DNA of 64,000 bases from Herbaspirillum seropedicae (GCF_001040945.1 NZ_CP011930.1:1426001-1490000), one strand, 5' to 3'. Positions 1 through 9,804 are shown, counted from the stretch's first letter. Translations and numbers: made by a program. The notes: generated by a model from the sequence alone, not told the origin.

Positions 1-729
1 GTCAACCTGGATGGCGTGACCCCGGGTCAGATCAAGCTGTCGGGCCAAGTGCTGGGCGACATCTACGCCGGCAAGATCACCAAGTGGAATGCTCCCGAAA
101 TCACCGCCCTGAACCCGGGCGTGAAGCTGCCTAACGAAGACATCACCGTGGTCTACCGTTCGGACGCTTCGGGCACTTCCTACGTCTTCACCTCCTACCT
201 GTCCAAGGCCAACGCCGACTTCAAGAGCAAGATCGGCGCCGGTACTGCAGTGAAGTGGCCCACCGGCGTGGGTGGCAAGGGTAACGAAGGCGTTGCCGCC
301 AACGTGCAGAAGGTCAAGGGCGCCATCGGCTACGTCGAGTACGCCTATGTCAAGAAGAACAAGCTGAACTACACCCAGCTCAAGAACAAGGACGGCAACT
401 TCGTCTCCCCGGACGATTCCTCCTTCAAGGCCGCGACCGCCCACGGCGACTGGGCCAAGACCCCGGGTTTCGCTGTTGACTTCACCGACGCTGCCGGCAA
501 GGAATCCTGGCCGATCTCCAGCGCCACCTTCATCCTGCTGCACAAGGAACAGGCTGGCGATGGCGCCAAGGGCAAGGAAGTCCTGAAGTTCTTCGACTGG
601 GCCTACAAGAACGGTGGCAAGGTCGCCGCTGACCTGGACTACGTGCCGCTGCCGGACTCGGTCACCAAGCTGGTGGAAGATTCCTGGAAGAGCAACGTGA
701 AGGACAGCAGCGGCAAGGCCATCTGGTAA
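1..729 (+). CDS. pstS: Phosphate ABC transporter periplasmic binding protein PstS (5' truncated by window)
   Basis: The reading frame is open from base 1 and lacks a start codon, so the N-terminus and signal peptide lie outside the window; about 242 C-terminal residues are visible. PstS binds inorganic phosphate in the periplasm and delivers it to the PstCAB transporter. The RSDASGTSYVF loop matches the family's phosphate-contacting RSD-SGT motif, GGKGNEGVAA is the second conserved glycine-rich segment, and YVPLPDSV is the usual C-terminal signature. pstC, pstA, pstB, phoU, phoB and phoR follow on the same strand, which settles the assignment. A Pho box, if there is one, would lie upstream of the window. 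Confidence 0.96.
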   Translation, partial: VNLDGVTPGQIKLSGQVLGDIYAGKITKWNAPEITALNPGVKLPNEDITVVYRSDASGTSYVFTSYLSKANADFKSKIGAGTAVKWPTGVGGKGNEGVAANVQKVKGAIGYVEYAYVKKNKLNYTQLKNKDGNFVSPDDSSFKAATAHGDWAKTPGFAVDFTDAAGKESWPISSATFILLHKEQAGDGAKGKEVLKFFDWAYKNGGKVAADLDYVPLPDSVTKLVEDSWKSNVKDSSGKAIW

Positions 730-748
730 TCCAGTAGTGCCCAACCGC

Positions 749-769
749 GCCGGGCTCGCGGGGCCCGGC
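749..769 (+). promoter_or_regulatory. pstS-pstC intergenic stem-loop
   Basis: Arms GCCGGGC (749-755) and GCCCGGC (763-769) are perfect complements around a 7-nt loop, 20 nt after the pstS stop. No U-run follows, so it is not a classical terminator. Such hairpins often protect the abundant binding-protein mRNA or partly attenuate transcription into the permease genes; that role is inferred here. Confidence 0.55.
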
Positions 770-874
770 CAAGCAAGCCTCTCCCCACGGAGCATTCGGG
801 TCATCGCAGCGAAAACGAGCAACTCTGGAGATCAGAGCATTCGCGGCGATGGCCCGTTTTAATGGTGAATTCAA

Positions 875-1912
875 ATGAGCGCTAATTATTCCACCACGGC
901 AATGTCGAACACCGAAGTCAAAAAATCCACGACAGATACGGAAAGCGCACAGGTCGCGCGCGAGAAGTTGATGGCCGTCATGCGCCGCCAGCGCTTGCAG
1001 GATTTCTTTTTCCACAAGATCACCCTGATCTTCGCCCTGTCCGTGCTGCTGATGCTGGGCGGGATCATCGTTTCCCTCATCATCGGCGCCGCCCCGGCCT
1101 TCCAGGCCTTCGGCCCAGGCTTCATCACTCGCGTCGAATGGGATCCGACCAATAACGAATTCGGCGCCATGATCGCCATCGTCGGCACGCTGTCGACCTC
1201 GATCATCGCCTTGCTGATCGCCTTTCCGGTCAGTTTCGGCATCGCCCTGTTCCTCACCGAGATCTGTCCCGCCAAGCTGCGTCGCCCGCTCGGTACCTGC
1301 GTGGAACTGCTGGCCGGCGTGCCTTCCATCATCTACGGCATGTGGGGCCTGTTCGTGTTCGCGCCGCTGTTCTCCGAATACGGCCAGCCCTTCCTGAAGG
1401 CCACGCTGGGCCAGATCCCTGGCATCGGCGTGCTGTTCTCGGGCCCGACCATGGGTATCGGCATCCTGACCGCCGGCCTGATCCTGTCGGTGATGATCAT
1501 CCCCTTCATCTCCTCGGTCATGCGCGACGTGTTCGAAGTGGTGCCGGCAGTCCTGAAGGAATCGGCCTATGGCCTGGGCTGCACCCGCTGGGAAGTGGTG
1601 CGCAAGGTGGTGCTGCCCTATACCAAGACCGGTGTGGTCGGCGGCGTCATGCTGGGCCTGGGTCGCGCGCTGGGTGAAACCATGGCGGTCACCTTCGTGA
1701 TCGGCAACTCGCACCGTCTGTCCTGGTCGCTGTTCTCGGCCGGCAATTCGATTGCCTCCACCCTGGCCAATGAAATCGCCGAAGCCTCCAGCAAGCTGCA
1801 CGTGTCCTCGCTGTTTGCGCTGGGCCTGATCCTGTTCGTCATCACCTTCATCGTCCTGTCCGCCGCCAAGATCATGTTGATGGGCATGACCCGCAAGGAA
1901 GGAGCCAAATAA
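875..1912 (+). CDS. pstC: Phosphate ABC transporter permease PstC
   Basis: This is one of the two inner-membrane permease subunits of the high-affinity phosphate transporter. The 345-residue protein has a polar, charged N-terminal tail (about 55 residues) followed by several hydrophobic segments. Near the C-terminus the cytoplasmic coupling loop reads [20 protein letters not shown], the EAA-type motif that docks on the ATPase, followed by [10 protein letters not shown], typical of PstC. Length is normal for the family. Its stop codon overlaps the pstA start (TAATG), indicating translational coupling. Confidence 0.97.
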   Translation: MSANYSTTAMSNTEVKKSTTDTESAQVAREKLMAVMRRQRLQDFFFHKITLIFALSVLLMLGGIIVSLIIGAAPAFQAFGPGFITRVEWDPTNNEFGAMIAIVGTLSTSIIALLIAFPVSFGIALFLTEICPAKLRRPLGTCVELLAGVPSIIYGMWGLFVFAPLFSEYGQPFLKATLGQIPGIGVLFSGPTMGIGILTAGLILSVMIIPFISSVMRDVFEVVPAVLKESAYGLGCTRWEVVRKVVLPYTKTGVVGGVMLGLGRALGETMAVTFVIGNSHRLSWSLFSAGNSIASTLANEIAEASSKLHVSSLFALGLILFVITFIVLSAAKIMLMGMTRKEGAK

Positions 1913-2808
1913 TGAGCCAGACCGTACAAGCCGGCGTACAACACGCCGATCAGGCGCAAGCCATGAACCCCGTCTACCGCAAGCGCCTCATGCAGCATCG
2001 CATGGGCATGCTGTTCTCCTTCCTGGCCATGGGCCTGGGCCTGTTCGTGCTGGCCTGGATCCTGTTGACCCTGGTGTTCAAGGGGGTGGCTGCGCTGAAC
2101 CTGGGCCTGCTCACCGAAAACACCCCGGGTCCGGGTGACGCCGGCGGCGGCCTGTTGAACCCCATCGTCGGCTCGCTGATGATGGTCGGTATCAGTACCC
2201 TCATCAGCACCCCCATCGGCATCCTGGCCGGCGTCTACCTGGCGGAATATGGCGAGGAAAGCAAGCTGGCCCAGGTGACCCGCTTCGTCACCGACATCAT
2301 GCTGTCGGCGCCGTCGATCGTCATCGGCCTGTTCATCTACGCGATCTATGTCGCCAACGTCGGCCACTTCTCGGGCTGGGCCGGCACCTTCGCCATCTCG
2401 CTGATCGCCATTCCCGTGGTCGTGCGCACCACCGACAACATGTTGAAGCTGGTCCCCAGCGGCCTGCGCGAAGCGGCCTTCGCCCTGGGCGCTCCGCGCT
2501 GGAAGGTGGCCATCATCGTGCGCCTGCGCGCCGTCAAGGCGGGCGTGGTGACCGGTGTGCTGCTGGCCGTGGCGCGTATCTCGGGCGAGACCGCACCGCT
2601 GCTCTTCACCGCCCTGAACAACCAGTTCTTCAGCACCAACATGAACCGTCCGATCGCCAACCTGCCGGTGGTGATCAACCAGTTCGCCATGAGCCCGTAT
2701 GACAACTGGGTCTCGCTGGCATGGGGCGGCGCCTTGCTGATCACTTTCAGCGTGCTGCTGCTCAACGTGCTCTCGCGCACCCTGTTCAAGCAACAAATCC
2801 CCGGCTAA
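1912..2808 (+). CDS. pstA: Phosphate ABC transporter permease PstA
   Basis: This is the second permease subunit of the phosphate transporter, 298 residues. The start overlaps the pstC stop by one base. It carries the EAA-type loop [19 protein letters not shown] and the PstA signature [18 protein letters not shown], followed by the usual C-terminal membrane segment. Together with PstC it forms the transmembrane channel driven by PstB. The gene lies 17 bp upstream of pstB in the same operon. Confidence 0.97.
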   Translation: MSQTVQAGVQHADQAQAMNPVYRKRLMQHRMGMLFSFLAMGLGLFVLAWILLTLVFKGVAALNLGLLTENTPGPGDAGGGLLNPIVGSLMMVGISTLISTPIGILAGVYLAEYGEESKLAQVTRFVTDIMLSAPSIVIGLFIYAIYVANVGHFSGWAGTFAISLIAIPVVVRTTDNMLKLVPSGLREAAFALGAPRWKVAIIVRLRAVKAGVVTGVLLAVARISGETAPLLFTALNNQFFSTNMNRPIANLPVVINQFAMSPYDNWVSLAWGGALLITFSVLLLNVLSRTLFKQQIPG

Positions 2809-2825
2809 TTCTCCAAGTGACCGAC

Positions 2826-3644
2826 ATGACTACTGCTCATCAAATGGCAAGCCACGCTTCGACCGCACCCGCCAACGCCGCTGCACCCCAGAAGGCCACG
2901 CTGGAAGTCTCGCAACTCAATTTCTACTACGGCGGATTCCAGGGGCTCAAGAACATCAACCTGAACATCTACGAAGGCAAGGTGACCGCCTTCATCGGTC
3001 CCTCGGGCTGTGGCAAGTCCACGCTGCTGCGCACCTTCAACCGCATGTATGACCTCTACCCCGGCCAGCGCGCCGAGGGCAAGATCATCTACGCCGGCAA
3101 CAACATCCTCGAACCCGGCCAGGACCTCAACATGCTCCGCGCCAAGGTCGGCATGGTGTTCCAGAAACCGACGCCGTTCCCGATGTCGGTGTACGACAAC
3201 ATCGCCTTCGGTATCCGCCTGTATGAAAACCTGCCCAAGGGCGAAATGGACGAGCGCGTCGAATGGGCGCTCAACAAGGCGGCCTTGTGGGGTGAAGTCA
3301 AGGACAAGCTGCACAAGAGCGGCCTGTCGCTCTCTGGCGGTCAGCAACAGCGTCTGTGTATCGCACGCGGTGTGGCGGTCAAGCCGGAAGTGCTGCTGCT
3401 GGATGAACCGACCTCGGCGCTGGACCCGATCTCGACGGCCAAGGTGGAAGAGCTGATCGGTGAGTTGAAGAACGACTACACCATCGCCATCGTGACCCAC
3501 AACATGCAGCAGGCGGCGCGCTGCTCGGATTACACCGCTTATATGTACCTGGGCGAACTGGTGGAGTTTGGCGAGACGGACCAGATCTTCATGAATCCGG
3601 TGCGCAAAGAAACCCAAGACTACATCACCGGCCGCTTTGGCTGA
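2826..3644 (+). CDS. pstB: Phosphate ABC transporter ATP-binding protein PstB
   Basis: This is the cytoplasmic ATPase that powers PstCA, 272 residues from the chosen ATG, 17 bp after pstA; an in-frame upstream extension would run into pstA and is rejected. The Walker A motif is GPSGCGKST, the Q-loop lies in [17 protein letters not shown] (typical of PstB), the ABC signature is LSGGQQQR, Walker B is [13 protein letters not shown], and the switch histidine is in [10 protein letters not shown] roughly 25-residue Ala/Thr/His-rich N-terminal tail precedes the nucleotide-binding domain. Confidence 0.97.
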   Translation: MTTAHQMASHASTAPANAAAPQKATLEVSQLNFYYGGFQGLKNINLNIYEGKVTAFIGPSGCGKSTLLRTFNRMYDLYPGQRAEGKIIYAGNNILEPGQDLNMLRAKVGMVFQKPTPFPMSVYDNIAFGIRLYENLPKGEMDERVEWALNKAALWGEVKDKLHKSGLSLSGGQQQRLCIARGVAVKPEVLLLDEPTSALDPISTAKVEELIGELKNDYTIAIVTHNMQQAARCSDYTAYMYLGELVEFGETDQIFMNPVRKETQDYITGRFG

Positions 3645-3647
3645 TCG

Positions 3648-3764
3648 AACCGTCGTCTCGGCTACTGCGCGCTCCGATTTCGCGTCTGCGATGCTCGCCG
3701 TACGCCTGTACGGCTGCGCTTCTCGACGCGAACTCGAAGCGCTCGCTACGCCGATACGACGATT
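3648..3764. repeat. Large imperfect inverted repeat between pstB and phoU
   Basis: Almost the whole intergenic region folds on itself. The outer segment starting at 3648 (aaccgtcgtctcggc) is closely matched by the reverse complement of the segment ending at 3764. Matching continues inward through the gcgcgctccgatttcgcgtc stretch to a perfect central hairpin, gccgtac/gtacggc (3697-3703 and 3708-3714) with a 4-nt gcct loop. The arms are about 50 nt long and imperfect. In RNA this would be one long stem-loop, comparable in style to REP/BIME or other intergenic palindromes. It is probably a repeat-family member or an mRNA processing/stability element separating pstB from phoU. Confidence 0.7.
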
Positions 3765-3818
3765 CCACAGAGTAGTCAGGGCACATATTTTTTTAGAAAT
3801 TCTTTTTAGGGACGTCAT

Positions 3819-4526
3819 ATGACCGGCGATCATTCCTCCAAACAGTATGACCAGGATCTGGAGCAGATCCGCTCCAAGGTGCTTGCCATGGGCGGCATGG
3901 TGGAACACCAGTTCCAGGACGCGATTGCGGCTTTCCGTAGCGGTAACCTCGAAGTGGCCAACCGCGTCATGAAGGACGATGAGGCGGTCAATCGCCTGGA
4001 AGTCGAACTCGATGACGCCTGCAGCCACCTGATCGTGCGCCGCCAGCCTACCGCCAATGACCTGCGTACCGTCATGGCGACCATCAAGATCATCACCGAC
4101 CTGGAACGCGTGGGCGATGAGGCGACCAAGATCGCGCGGACTGCGGTCCACCTGCACAAGCGTGGCATCGGCCTGATCTCGCATTACGAAACCGTGAGCC
4201 TGATCGCCGAACAGGCCATGGACCAGCTGCGCAGCGCCCTGGATGCCTTTGCCCGCCTGGATGACCAGCAGGCGCTGGAACTGATCAAGGCCGATGAACG
4301 CATCGACCATGGCTTCCGTTCCATCACCCGCAGCCTCATCACCTTCATGATGGAAGATCCGCGCACCATCTCCGGCTCCATCGATACCCTGTGGGTGGCC
4401 AAGGCCATCGAGCGTATCGGCGACCATGCCAAGAACATCGCCGAATACGTCGTCTACGTGGTCGGCGGCAAGGATATCCGTCATACCGACTTCGGCTCGG
4501 CCAAGGCGGTCCAGGAAGAAGACTGA
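3819..4526 (+). CDS. phoU: Phosphate signalling protein PhoU
   Basis: PhoU links the transport state of Pst to the PhoR sensor and keeps the Pho regulon off when phosphate is plentiful. The 235-residue protein has the two-repeat all-alpha architecture. Both halves carry the family metal-binding E/D-xxx-D motifs: TDLERVGDEATKIA in the first repeat and KAIERIGDHAKNIAEYVVYV in the second. The start ATG follows 174 bp after pstB. phoB follows 91 bp downstream, and order and strand match other beta-proteobacterial pho loci. Confidence 0.97.
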   Translation: MTGDHSSKQYDQDLEQIRSKVLAMGGMVEHQFQDAIAAFRSGNLEVANRVMKDDEAVNRLEVELDDACSHLIVRRQPTANDLRTVMATIKIITDLERVGDEATKIARTAVHLHKRGIGLISHYETVSLIAEQAMDQLRSALDAFARLDDQQALELIKADERIDHGFRSITRSLITFMMEDPRTISGSIDTLWVAKAIERIGDHAKNIAEYVVYVVGGKDIRHTDFGSAKAVQEED

Positions 4527-4617
4527 GCACGACGGCGCCGGTGGGGGCAGCAGGGGAATGCTGCCGCTACCGGATTGCGGAGGGGAGACCCGCGATACTG
4601 CTATAAGCCCTATACCC

Positions 4618-5295
4618 ATGACCACTATCCTCATCGTCGAAGACGAACCCTCCATTGCCGAACTGATTGCCTTCACGCTCAAGGAGGCAGGCTGGTCCAG
4701 CTTCGTCGTCTCCAATGCGGCGGCGGCCTGGGACTTCGTCCAGCATCGCGCGCCGCAATTGGTGCTGCTGGACTGGATGTTGCCGGACCGCAGCGGCCTG
4801 CACCTGCTCTCGCGCATCCGCGCCGACCGCCAGCTGCAGCAGCTCTCGGTCATCATGCTCACCGCCAAGAGCATGGAAGAAGACAAGATCGCCGGCCTCG
4901 ACAATGGCGCCGACGACTACATCACCAAGCCCTTCTCGCCGCGCGAACTGACCGCGCGCATCAAGGCGCTGCTGCGCCGCAAGAGCCCCGAGCACGCGCA
5001 GGAAGTGATGTCGGCCGGCCCCATCACGCTCGATCCGGCCAGCTGCTCGGTGAGCCTGTCGGGCGCGCGCATCGATATCGGCCACGCCGAATACAAGCTC
5101 CTGAAGTTCTTCCTGGCCCATCCTGACCGCGTCTTCTCCCGCAGCCAACTGCTGGACCGCGTCTGGGGCGACCATGTGGTGATCGAGGAGCGCACCGTGG
5201 ATGTCCACGTGCTGCGCCTGCGCAAGGCCCTGCGCGATGCCGAGTACCTCATCAAGACGGTGCGCAGCGTGGGCTACATGCTCTCCACCAAATAA
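4618..5295 (+). CDS. phoB: Phosphate regulon response regulator PhoB
   Basis: This is an OmpR/PhoB-type response regulator activated by PhoR phosphorylation that binds Pho boxes. The chosen ATG gives 225 residues and a start at MTTILIVEDEP; the frame is open further upstream but that part lies inside phoU. The acidic pocket E8-D9, phospho-acceptor D52 (LVLLDWMLPD) and the conserved lysine in DDYITKPFSP define the receiver domain. The C-terminal winged helix contains EYKLLKFFLAHPDRVFSRSQLL and the recognition segment ERTVDVHVLRLRKAL. Confidence 0.97.
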   Translation: MTTILIVEDEPSIAELIAFTLKEAGWSSFVVSNAAAAWDFVQHRAPQLVLLDWMLPDRSGLHLLSRIRADRQLQQLSVIMLTAKSMEEDKIAGLDNGADDYITKPFSPRELTARIKALLRRKSPEHAQEVMSAGPITLDPASCSVSLSGARIDIGHAEYKLLKFFLAHPDRVFSRSQLLDRVWGDHVVIEERTVDVHVLRLRKALRDAEYLIKTVRSVGYMLSTK

Positions 5296-5402
5296 GCCCG
5301 AACACGACCCAAGCCAAAGCCAAAGCCGCCCGCATCAGCCATAATCACGCGACAATTACAAATTCGGCGCGCGGGCGCTTGCAAGATCTAACTGCCAAAT
5401 CA

Positions 5403-6713
5403 ATGAGTCCTCAACTATTGTTCTGGATTCCCGCTGTATTGCGCCTGGTGCTTTGCCTGGCCGGTGCGGGAGTCGTCGGTTTCTTTTTCGGTCCCATCGC
5501 AGGCCTCGTGACAGCGGTGCTGGGGGTGGGCGCGATGATGATCACCCATCTGCATTACCTGTTGCGCCTGTCCACCTGGCTGGATGATTCGGGCCAGTCG
5601 CGCCTGCCCGACGGCTGGGGCGCGTGGACCGACGTCTATGCGCGGCTCTACCGCATGCGCCGCGACGACGAAAAGAACCAGGCCGAACTGGCCGAGTGGC
5701 TGGCGCGCTTCCGCCAGGCCATGAGCCTGCTGCCCGATGGCGTGGTGATCATGGACGATGTGCTCTTCCTCGAATGGTGCAATCCGGCCGCCCAGCAGCA
5801 TCTGGGCCTGAAGCTGGACCGCGACAAGGGCATGCGCGTGACCAACCTGATCCGCAATCCGGCCTTCATCGACTACATCATCCTCGGTCGCTACGAACAG
5901 CCGCTGACCATGACGCTGCATGAGCGCAAGCTGATCATCCAGATCATCCCCTTCGAAAACCGGCGTCAGATCCTGGTCACCCATGACGTGACCGAGTCGG
6001 AGCGTATCGACATGATGCGCCGCGACTTCGTGGCCAATGCCTCCCATGAATTGCGCACGCCGCTGACGGTGATCAATGGTTTCCTGGAGATCGCCCTGGC
6101 CCAGCCCAATCTGGAAGAGGGCACACGCATGGCGCACCTGAAGTTGATGACCGAACAAGGCCAGCGCATGCAGAACCTGATCGATGACATGCTGACCCTC
6201 ACGCGGCTGGAGTCGATCGACTATCCCCTGCGCACCGAGGTGCTGCGCGTGCGCCCGCTGCTGGAGCGCATCGCCGAGGAAGGCCGCGCCTTGTCGGCCG
6301 GCAAGCACGAGATCGTGCTGACCATCGACGGTCCCGACCTGAAGGGCAATGCCGAGGAATTGCGCAGCGCCTTCACCAACCTGGTCACCAACGCCGTGCG
6401 CTATACGCCCGAGGGCGGCCGCATCAGCCTGCGCTGGCAGAGCGATGAGCAGGGCGCGCATTTTGCGGTGCAAGATACCGGCATTGGCATCAGCCCCGAG
6501 CATATCTCGCGCCTGACCGAACGTTTCTACCGCGTCGACAAGAGCCGTTCCCGCGAAACCCAGGGCACCGGCCTGGGCCTGGCCATCGTGCGCCATGTGC
6601 TGCTGCGCCACCATGCCACGCTGGAAATCGCCTCCGTGCCAGACCACGGCAGCACCTTCACCGTGCATTTCCCCTCGACCCAGACCATCCAGGACTATGC
6701 CCAGACGCCCTGA
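5403..6713 (+). CDS. phoR: Phosphate regulon sensor histidine kinase PhoR
   Basis: This membrane-bound kinase phosphorylates PhoB under phosphate limitation, 436 residues from ATG 5403. A TTG at 5379 would add eight residues; neither start has a strong ribosome-binding site. The N-terminus has two hydrophobic segments (about residues 5-55) with almost no periplasmic loop, as is usual for PhoR. A PAS-like region follows (about 95-200), then the H-box around H215 (NASHELRTPLTVI), the N-box TNLVTNAVRYTPEGG, and the G-boxes DTGIGIS and GTGLGLAI. It is the last gene of the pho block and is followed by a terminator. Confidence 0.96.
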   Translation: MSPQLLFWIPAVLRLVLCLAGAGVVGFFFGPIAGLVTAVLGVGAMMITHLHYLLRLSTWLDDSGQSRLPDGWGAWTDVYARLYRMRRDDEKNQAELAEWLARFRQAMSLLPDGVVIMDDVLFLEWCNPAAQQHLGLKLDRDKGMRVTNLIRNPAFIDYIILGRYEQPLTMTLHERKLIIQIIPFENRRQILVTHDVTESERIDMMRRDFVANASHELRTPLTVINGFLEIALAQPNLEEGTRMAHLKLMTEQGQRMQNLIDDMLTLTRLESIDYPLRTEVLRVRPLLERIAEEGRALSAGKHEIVLTIDGPDLKGNAEELRSAFTNLVTNAVRYTPEGGRISLRWQSDEQGAHFAVQDTGIGISPEHISRLTERFYRVDKSRSRETQGTGLGLAIVRHVLLRHHATLEIASVPDHGSTFTVHFPSTQTIQDYAQTP

Positions 6714-6747
6714 TTGTGGATGCCTGACCACGGCCCATGCGATTTAG

Positions 6748-6772
6748 AAAGGATGCTTCGGCATCCTTTTTT
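6748..6772 (+). terminator. Rho-independent terminator after phoR
   Basis: Stem ggatgc/gcatcc closes a very stable ttcg tetraloop, is extended by an A-run on the left pairing with the T-run on the right, and ends in six or more T residues. It lies 35 bp after the phoR stop and ends the pho operon. Confidence 0.93.
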
Positions 6773-6818
6773 CTTCTTTGAAGCGGTGTTGGGCGCGTAA
6801 TAATGCGCTGTATCGTAA

Positions 6819-6837
6819 TACTGACGCCTCGTCAGTA
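6819..6837. promoter_or_regulatory. Perfect palindrome TACTGAC-N5-GTCAGTA
   Basis: Seven-base arms are perfectly complementary around gcctc. The flanks are A/T-rich and no T-run follows, so a protein-binding site is more likely than a terminator. The binding protein is unknown. Confidence 0.45.
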
Positions 6838-7012
6838 AGTACAAATACGAATGCCTTGCCAAGGTGCAAGTAGGAACAATATCGCACCGCAGGAATCGGC
6901 GCCGGCCACCGGGAATCAACGGCGCCTTTTCTTCAAGCTGTCTTCTGACACCAGCAGTTTTTTTCGCATCGACGAAATGAGGGATGTCTGACATGAAGCA
7001 CGGCCATCTATC

Positions 7013-7036
7013 CAACCGATCAACCGGTCAACCGAT
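7013..7036. repeat. Three tandem 8-bp repeats (CAACCGAT/CAACCGGT)
   Basis: CAACCGAT, CAACCGGT and CAACCGAT follow each other without spacing, about 150 bp upstream of the chemoreceptor start. Tandem 8-mers of this kind can be operator half-sites or slippage products; nothing more can be said from the sequence. Confidence 0.5.
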
Positions 7037-7181
7037 GACTTGACGGCGCCGCGCTCAGGAAATCCCTGATCGCGGTTCCTGACATGTGCTTGCACACTCA
7101 GCGTACGCCCCCCTGTTGCCTGCGGGCAGCCGAGGAGCCTGCGCTCGTCGCCGATCAGTATTTTTGCCCAGAGAGAAAAAA

Positions 7182-8807
7182 ATGCGCTACTTCGCCAACA
7201 TGAAAATCGGTCGCCGCCTGGCCCTGGGTTTTGCCGTCATCCTGGCCGCCGCCAGCGTGGTCGTGGCCCTGTCGATCTGGCGCCTGCAAGGCATCGCCGC
7301 CGCCACCGACGAAATGATGCACGAACCCCTGACCAAGGAGCGGCTGGTCTCGGACTGGTACCGCACCATCCACACCAGCGTGCGCCGCACCACCGCCATT
7401 GCCAAGAGTTCCGATCCCAGCCTGGCAGCCTTCTTCGCCGACGATGCCGCCGCCGCCAGCCGCATGTCGACCGAGCAGCAGAAGGCCATCGAAGCGCTGA
7501 TCGAGTCGGACCAGGAAAAGGCCGTCTTCACCAAGCTGGGCGAGGTGCGCAAGGATTACATCAAGTACCGCGACGCCATCTCCAAGGCCAAGGCCGAGGG
7601 CCGCACGGAGGAGGCCGCCCAGATCCTGGCCGGTCCCTTCGATGTGGCCGGCAAGGGCTATCTCGACCTGCTGCAGCAATTGCTGACGCTGCAACGCGCC
7701 AATATCGACCAGGTCGCGGCCCACATCCAGACGGTCTACCGCGAGAGCCGCAACCTCATGCTGGCCCTGGCCTTCTTGCAGGTCGTGCTGGGCTGGTTGT
7801 TTGCCCGCACCCTGGCGCTGGGCATCACCCGCCCGCTGGAACAGGCGGTGGAGGTGGCTGAAGCCGTGGCCGCCGGAGACCTCACCCATCGCATCGACGA
7901 GCGCCTGGCTGCGCGTGGCGATGAGACCGGCAAGCTCATGCATGCCCTGCACGCCATGACCGGCAATCTCGCCCGTATCGTTGGCCAGGTGCGCGGCGGC
8001 ACGGATGCGATTGCCACCGCCTCCAAGGAAATCGCCACCGGCAACCTCGACCTGTCGGCGCGCACCGAACGCCAGGCCGGCGCGCTCGAAGAGACCGCCT
8101 CGGCCATGGAAGAACTGACCTCCACCGTATCGCAGAACGCCGATAACGCGCGCCAGGCCAACCAGCTTGCCGCCTCCGCCTCATCGGTGGCGCAGCAGGG
8201 CGGGGAAGTGGTATCGCAGGTCATTTCCACCATGGGCTCGATCAACGAGTCCTCGCGCAAGATCGTCGACATCATCAGCGTCATCGACGGCATCGCCTTC
8301 CAGACCAACATTCTGGCCCTGAATGCCGCAGTGGAAGCCGCCCGCGCCGGCGAGCAGGGCCGGGGCTTTGCGGTGGTGGCCTCGGAAGTGCGCTCGCTGG
8401 CCCAGCGCTCGGCCTCGGCCGCCAAGGAAATCAAGGCCTTGATCGACGACTCCGTGGCCAAGGTGGGCTCCGGCAGCGAACTGGTCACCCGTGCCGGCAG
8501 CACCATGGATGAAGTGGTGGCCAGCGTGCGCCAGGTCGCCGACATCGTCTCCGAAATCAGCGCCGCCAGCAGCGAGCAGAGCGATGGCATCAGCCAGGTC
8601 AACCTGGCCATCACCGACATGGACCAGACCACCCAGCAGAACGCCGCCCTGGTCGAAGAAGCAGCCGCTGCCGCCGAAGCCATGCAGGAACAGGCGGCGC
8701 GCCTGTCCGAGGTGGTCAGCCAGTTCAAGCTGCTGGGGCAGGACCAGATCGCCTACGCCCCCCGCAGCGCGGTCGATATCACGCCGCCCTTGCCGGCCTT
8801 GCGCTGA
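7182..8807 (+). CDS. Methyl-accepting chemotaxis protein
   Basis: This inner-membrane chemoreceptor signals to CheA/CheW, 541 residues from ATG 7182, which follows a purine-rich GAGAGAAAAA ribosome-binding site; a longer in-frame version lacks one. Transmembrane segment 1 is at about residues 10-32. The periplasmic four-helix-type sensor runs to about 190, followed by transmembrane segment 2 ([17 protein letters not shown]) and a HAMP domain. The cytoplasmic signalling hairpin carries the invariant tip [20 protein letters not shown] and methylation helices of the [11 protein letters not shown] type. It has no C-terminal CheR-binding pentapeptide. The ligand is unknown. The gene is monocistronic, ending at a strong terminator. 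Confidence 0.95.
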   Translation: MRYFANMKIGRRLALGFAVILAAASVVVALSIWRLQGIAAATDEMMHEPLTKERLVSDWYRTIHTSVRRTTAIAKSSDPSLAAFFADDAAAASRMSTEQQKAIEALIESDQEKAVFTKLGEVRKDYIKYRDAISKAKAEGRTEEAAQILAGPFDVAGKGYLDLLQQLLTLQRANIDQVAAHIQTVYRESRNLMLALAFLQVVLGWLFARTLALGITRPLEQAVEVAEAVAAGDLTHRIDERLAARGDETGKLMHALHAMTGNLARIVGQVRGGTDAIATASKEIATGNLDLSARTERQAGALEETASAMEELTSTVSQNADNARQANQLAASASSVAQQGGEVVSQVISTMGSINESSRKIVDIISVIDGIAFQTNILALNAAVEAARAGEQGRGFAVVASEVRSLAQRSASAAKEIKALIDDSVAKVGSGSELVTRAGSTMDEVVASVRQVADIVSEISAASSEQSDGISQVNLAITDMDQTTQQNAALVEEAAAAAEAMQEQAARLSEVVSQFKLLGQDQIAYAPRSAVDITPPLPALR

Positions 8808-8819
8808 GCCGCCTTCGGT

Positions 8820-8857
8820 AAAAAAATTACCCGCCTGTGTGGCGGGCAATTTTTTTC
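8820..8857. terminator. Bidirectional terminator between chemoreceptor and SDR gene
   Basis: The cccgcc/ggcggg core with a tgtgt loop is flanked by an A-run on the left and a T-run on the right, so it forms a U-tailed hairpin in both directions. It serves the convergent chemoreceptor (+) and SDR (-) genes. Confidence 0.93.
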
Positions 8858-8919
8858 CGGAAGCAATCCGGCAGTTGCACAAATGATTTATATCATTTGC
8901 GCTCGATGCAGCGATTGCC

Positions 8920-9672
8920 TCAGTAGGTCGCGCGACCGCCGGAGAGATCGAACACCGACGCCGTGGTAAAGGAATTTTCTTCCGACACCAGCCAGGCCAC
9001 CATGGCCGCCAGCTCCTCCACCTTCACGAAGCGCGCACGCGGGATCTTCGAAAGCATGTAGTCGATATGCGCCTGGGTGCACTGTTCCAGGATGCGGGTC
9101 TGCGCCGCCGCCGGGGTGATGGCGTTCACCGCAATGTTCTTGGTGGCGGTTTCCTTGCCCAGGCTCTTGGTCAAGGCAATCATGCCAGCCTTGGCCGCGC
9201 TGTAGGCCGAGGCGGTCGGATTGCCTTCCTTGCCGGCGATGGACGCGATATTGACGATGCGTCCATAGTTCTGCGCGATCATCCGTTGCACCACTACCTG
9301 GTTGACGTAGAACGCGCCATTGAGGTCGATATCGATGACGCGGCGCCATTCCTCCGGGGAATACTCCGCCACCGGATTATTCTGTCCAGCAATACCGGCG
9401 CTATGCACCAGGATATCGATGGACTGGGTCAGTTTCTCGGTGGCCTCGATGGCTTGCTGCACCTCGGCCTGGCTGGAAATATCGACCTTGACGGTCTCCA
9501 CATTGCCCAGTGATTCCAGCTTGCGGCGCGCCTCGGCCAGCGCCTTCTCGTCCATGTCCCACAGCACCACCTTGGCCTTGCCCTGCAACAGGCGCTCGGC
9601 CACGGCATAGCCAAAGCCCTGTGCACCACCGGTGATGATGGCGCTACGGCCCTGGAAATCGTAGTGATTCAT
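8920..9672 (-). CDS. SDR-family NAD-dependent dehydrogenase (probable sugar-acid or keto-acid dehydrogenase)
   Basis: This is a classical short-chain dehydrogenase/reductase of 250 residues from the ATG at 9672; an upstream in-frame extension is poorly supported. The cofactor motif is TGGAQGFG near the N-terminus, and an aspartate at the end of the second beta strand (VVLWDMDE) favours NAD over NADP. The active site is NIASIAG plus Y-SAA-K in YSAAKAGMIALTKSL. It lies downstream of, and co-directional with, a fumarylacetoacetate-hydrolase family gene. SDR/FAH pairs occur in non-phosphorylative L-rhamnose, L-fucose and pentose routes as the 2-keto-3-deoxy-acid dehydrogenase and the diketo-acid hydrolase. 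That substrate is inferred from the pairing and not read from the sequence. Confidence 0.88.
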   Translation of the reverse strand: MNHYDFQGRSAIITGGAQGFGYAVAERLLQGKAKVVLWDMDEKALAEARRKLESLGNVETVKVDISSQAEVQQAIEATEKLTQSIDILVHSAGIAGQNNPVAEYSPEEWRRVIDIDLNGAFYVNQVVVQRMIAQNYGRIVNIASIAGKEGNPTASAYSAAKAGMIALTKSLGKETATKNIAVNAITPAAAQTRILEQCTQAHIDYMLSKIPRARFVKVEELAAMVAWLVSEENSFTTASVFDLSGGRATY

Positions 9673-9804
9673 TGTCTCTCCTTCCCTGGTTCGGTCATTG
9701 GATGGCGCAGGCCGCGTGGGCCTGCGCATTCTTGTTCTTGTTCCGGATGGGTGACGCAGCGCTGCCGCAGGGGCAGCGCCAGGCATTGCGCCTGTGCCAA
9801 TGCC

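Larger units (their letters stand above)
6714..7181. other. Intergenic region between phoR and the first chemoreceptor
   Basis: This gap of about 470 bp holds the phoR terminator, a perfect palindrome at 6819-6837 and a triple 8-bp repeat at 7013-7036. Open frames in it show no recognisable protein and are treated as chance. The promoter of the downstream chemoreceptor should lie in the right half, but no convincing sigma-70 or sigma-28 hexamer pair was found by eye. Confidence 0.6.

Noticed and set aside
3637..3822. 61-codon frame between pstB and phoU
   Set aside because: It lies entirely in the inverted repeat and has no start-site support or conservation signal.
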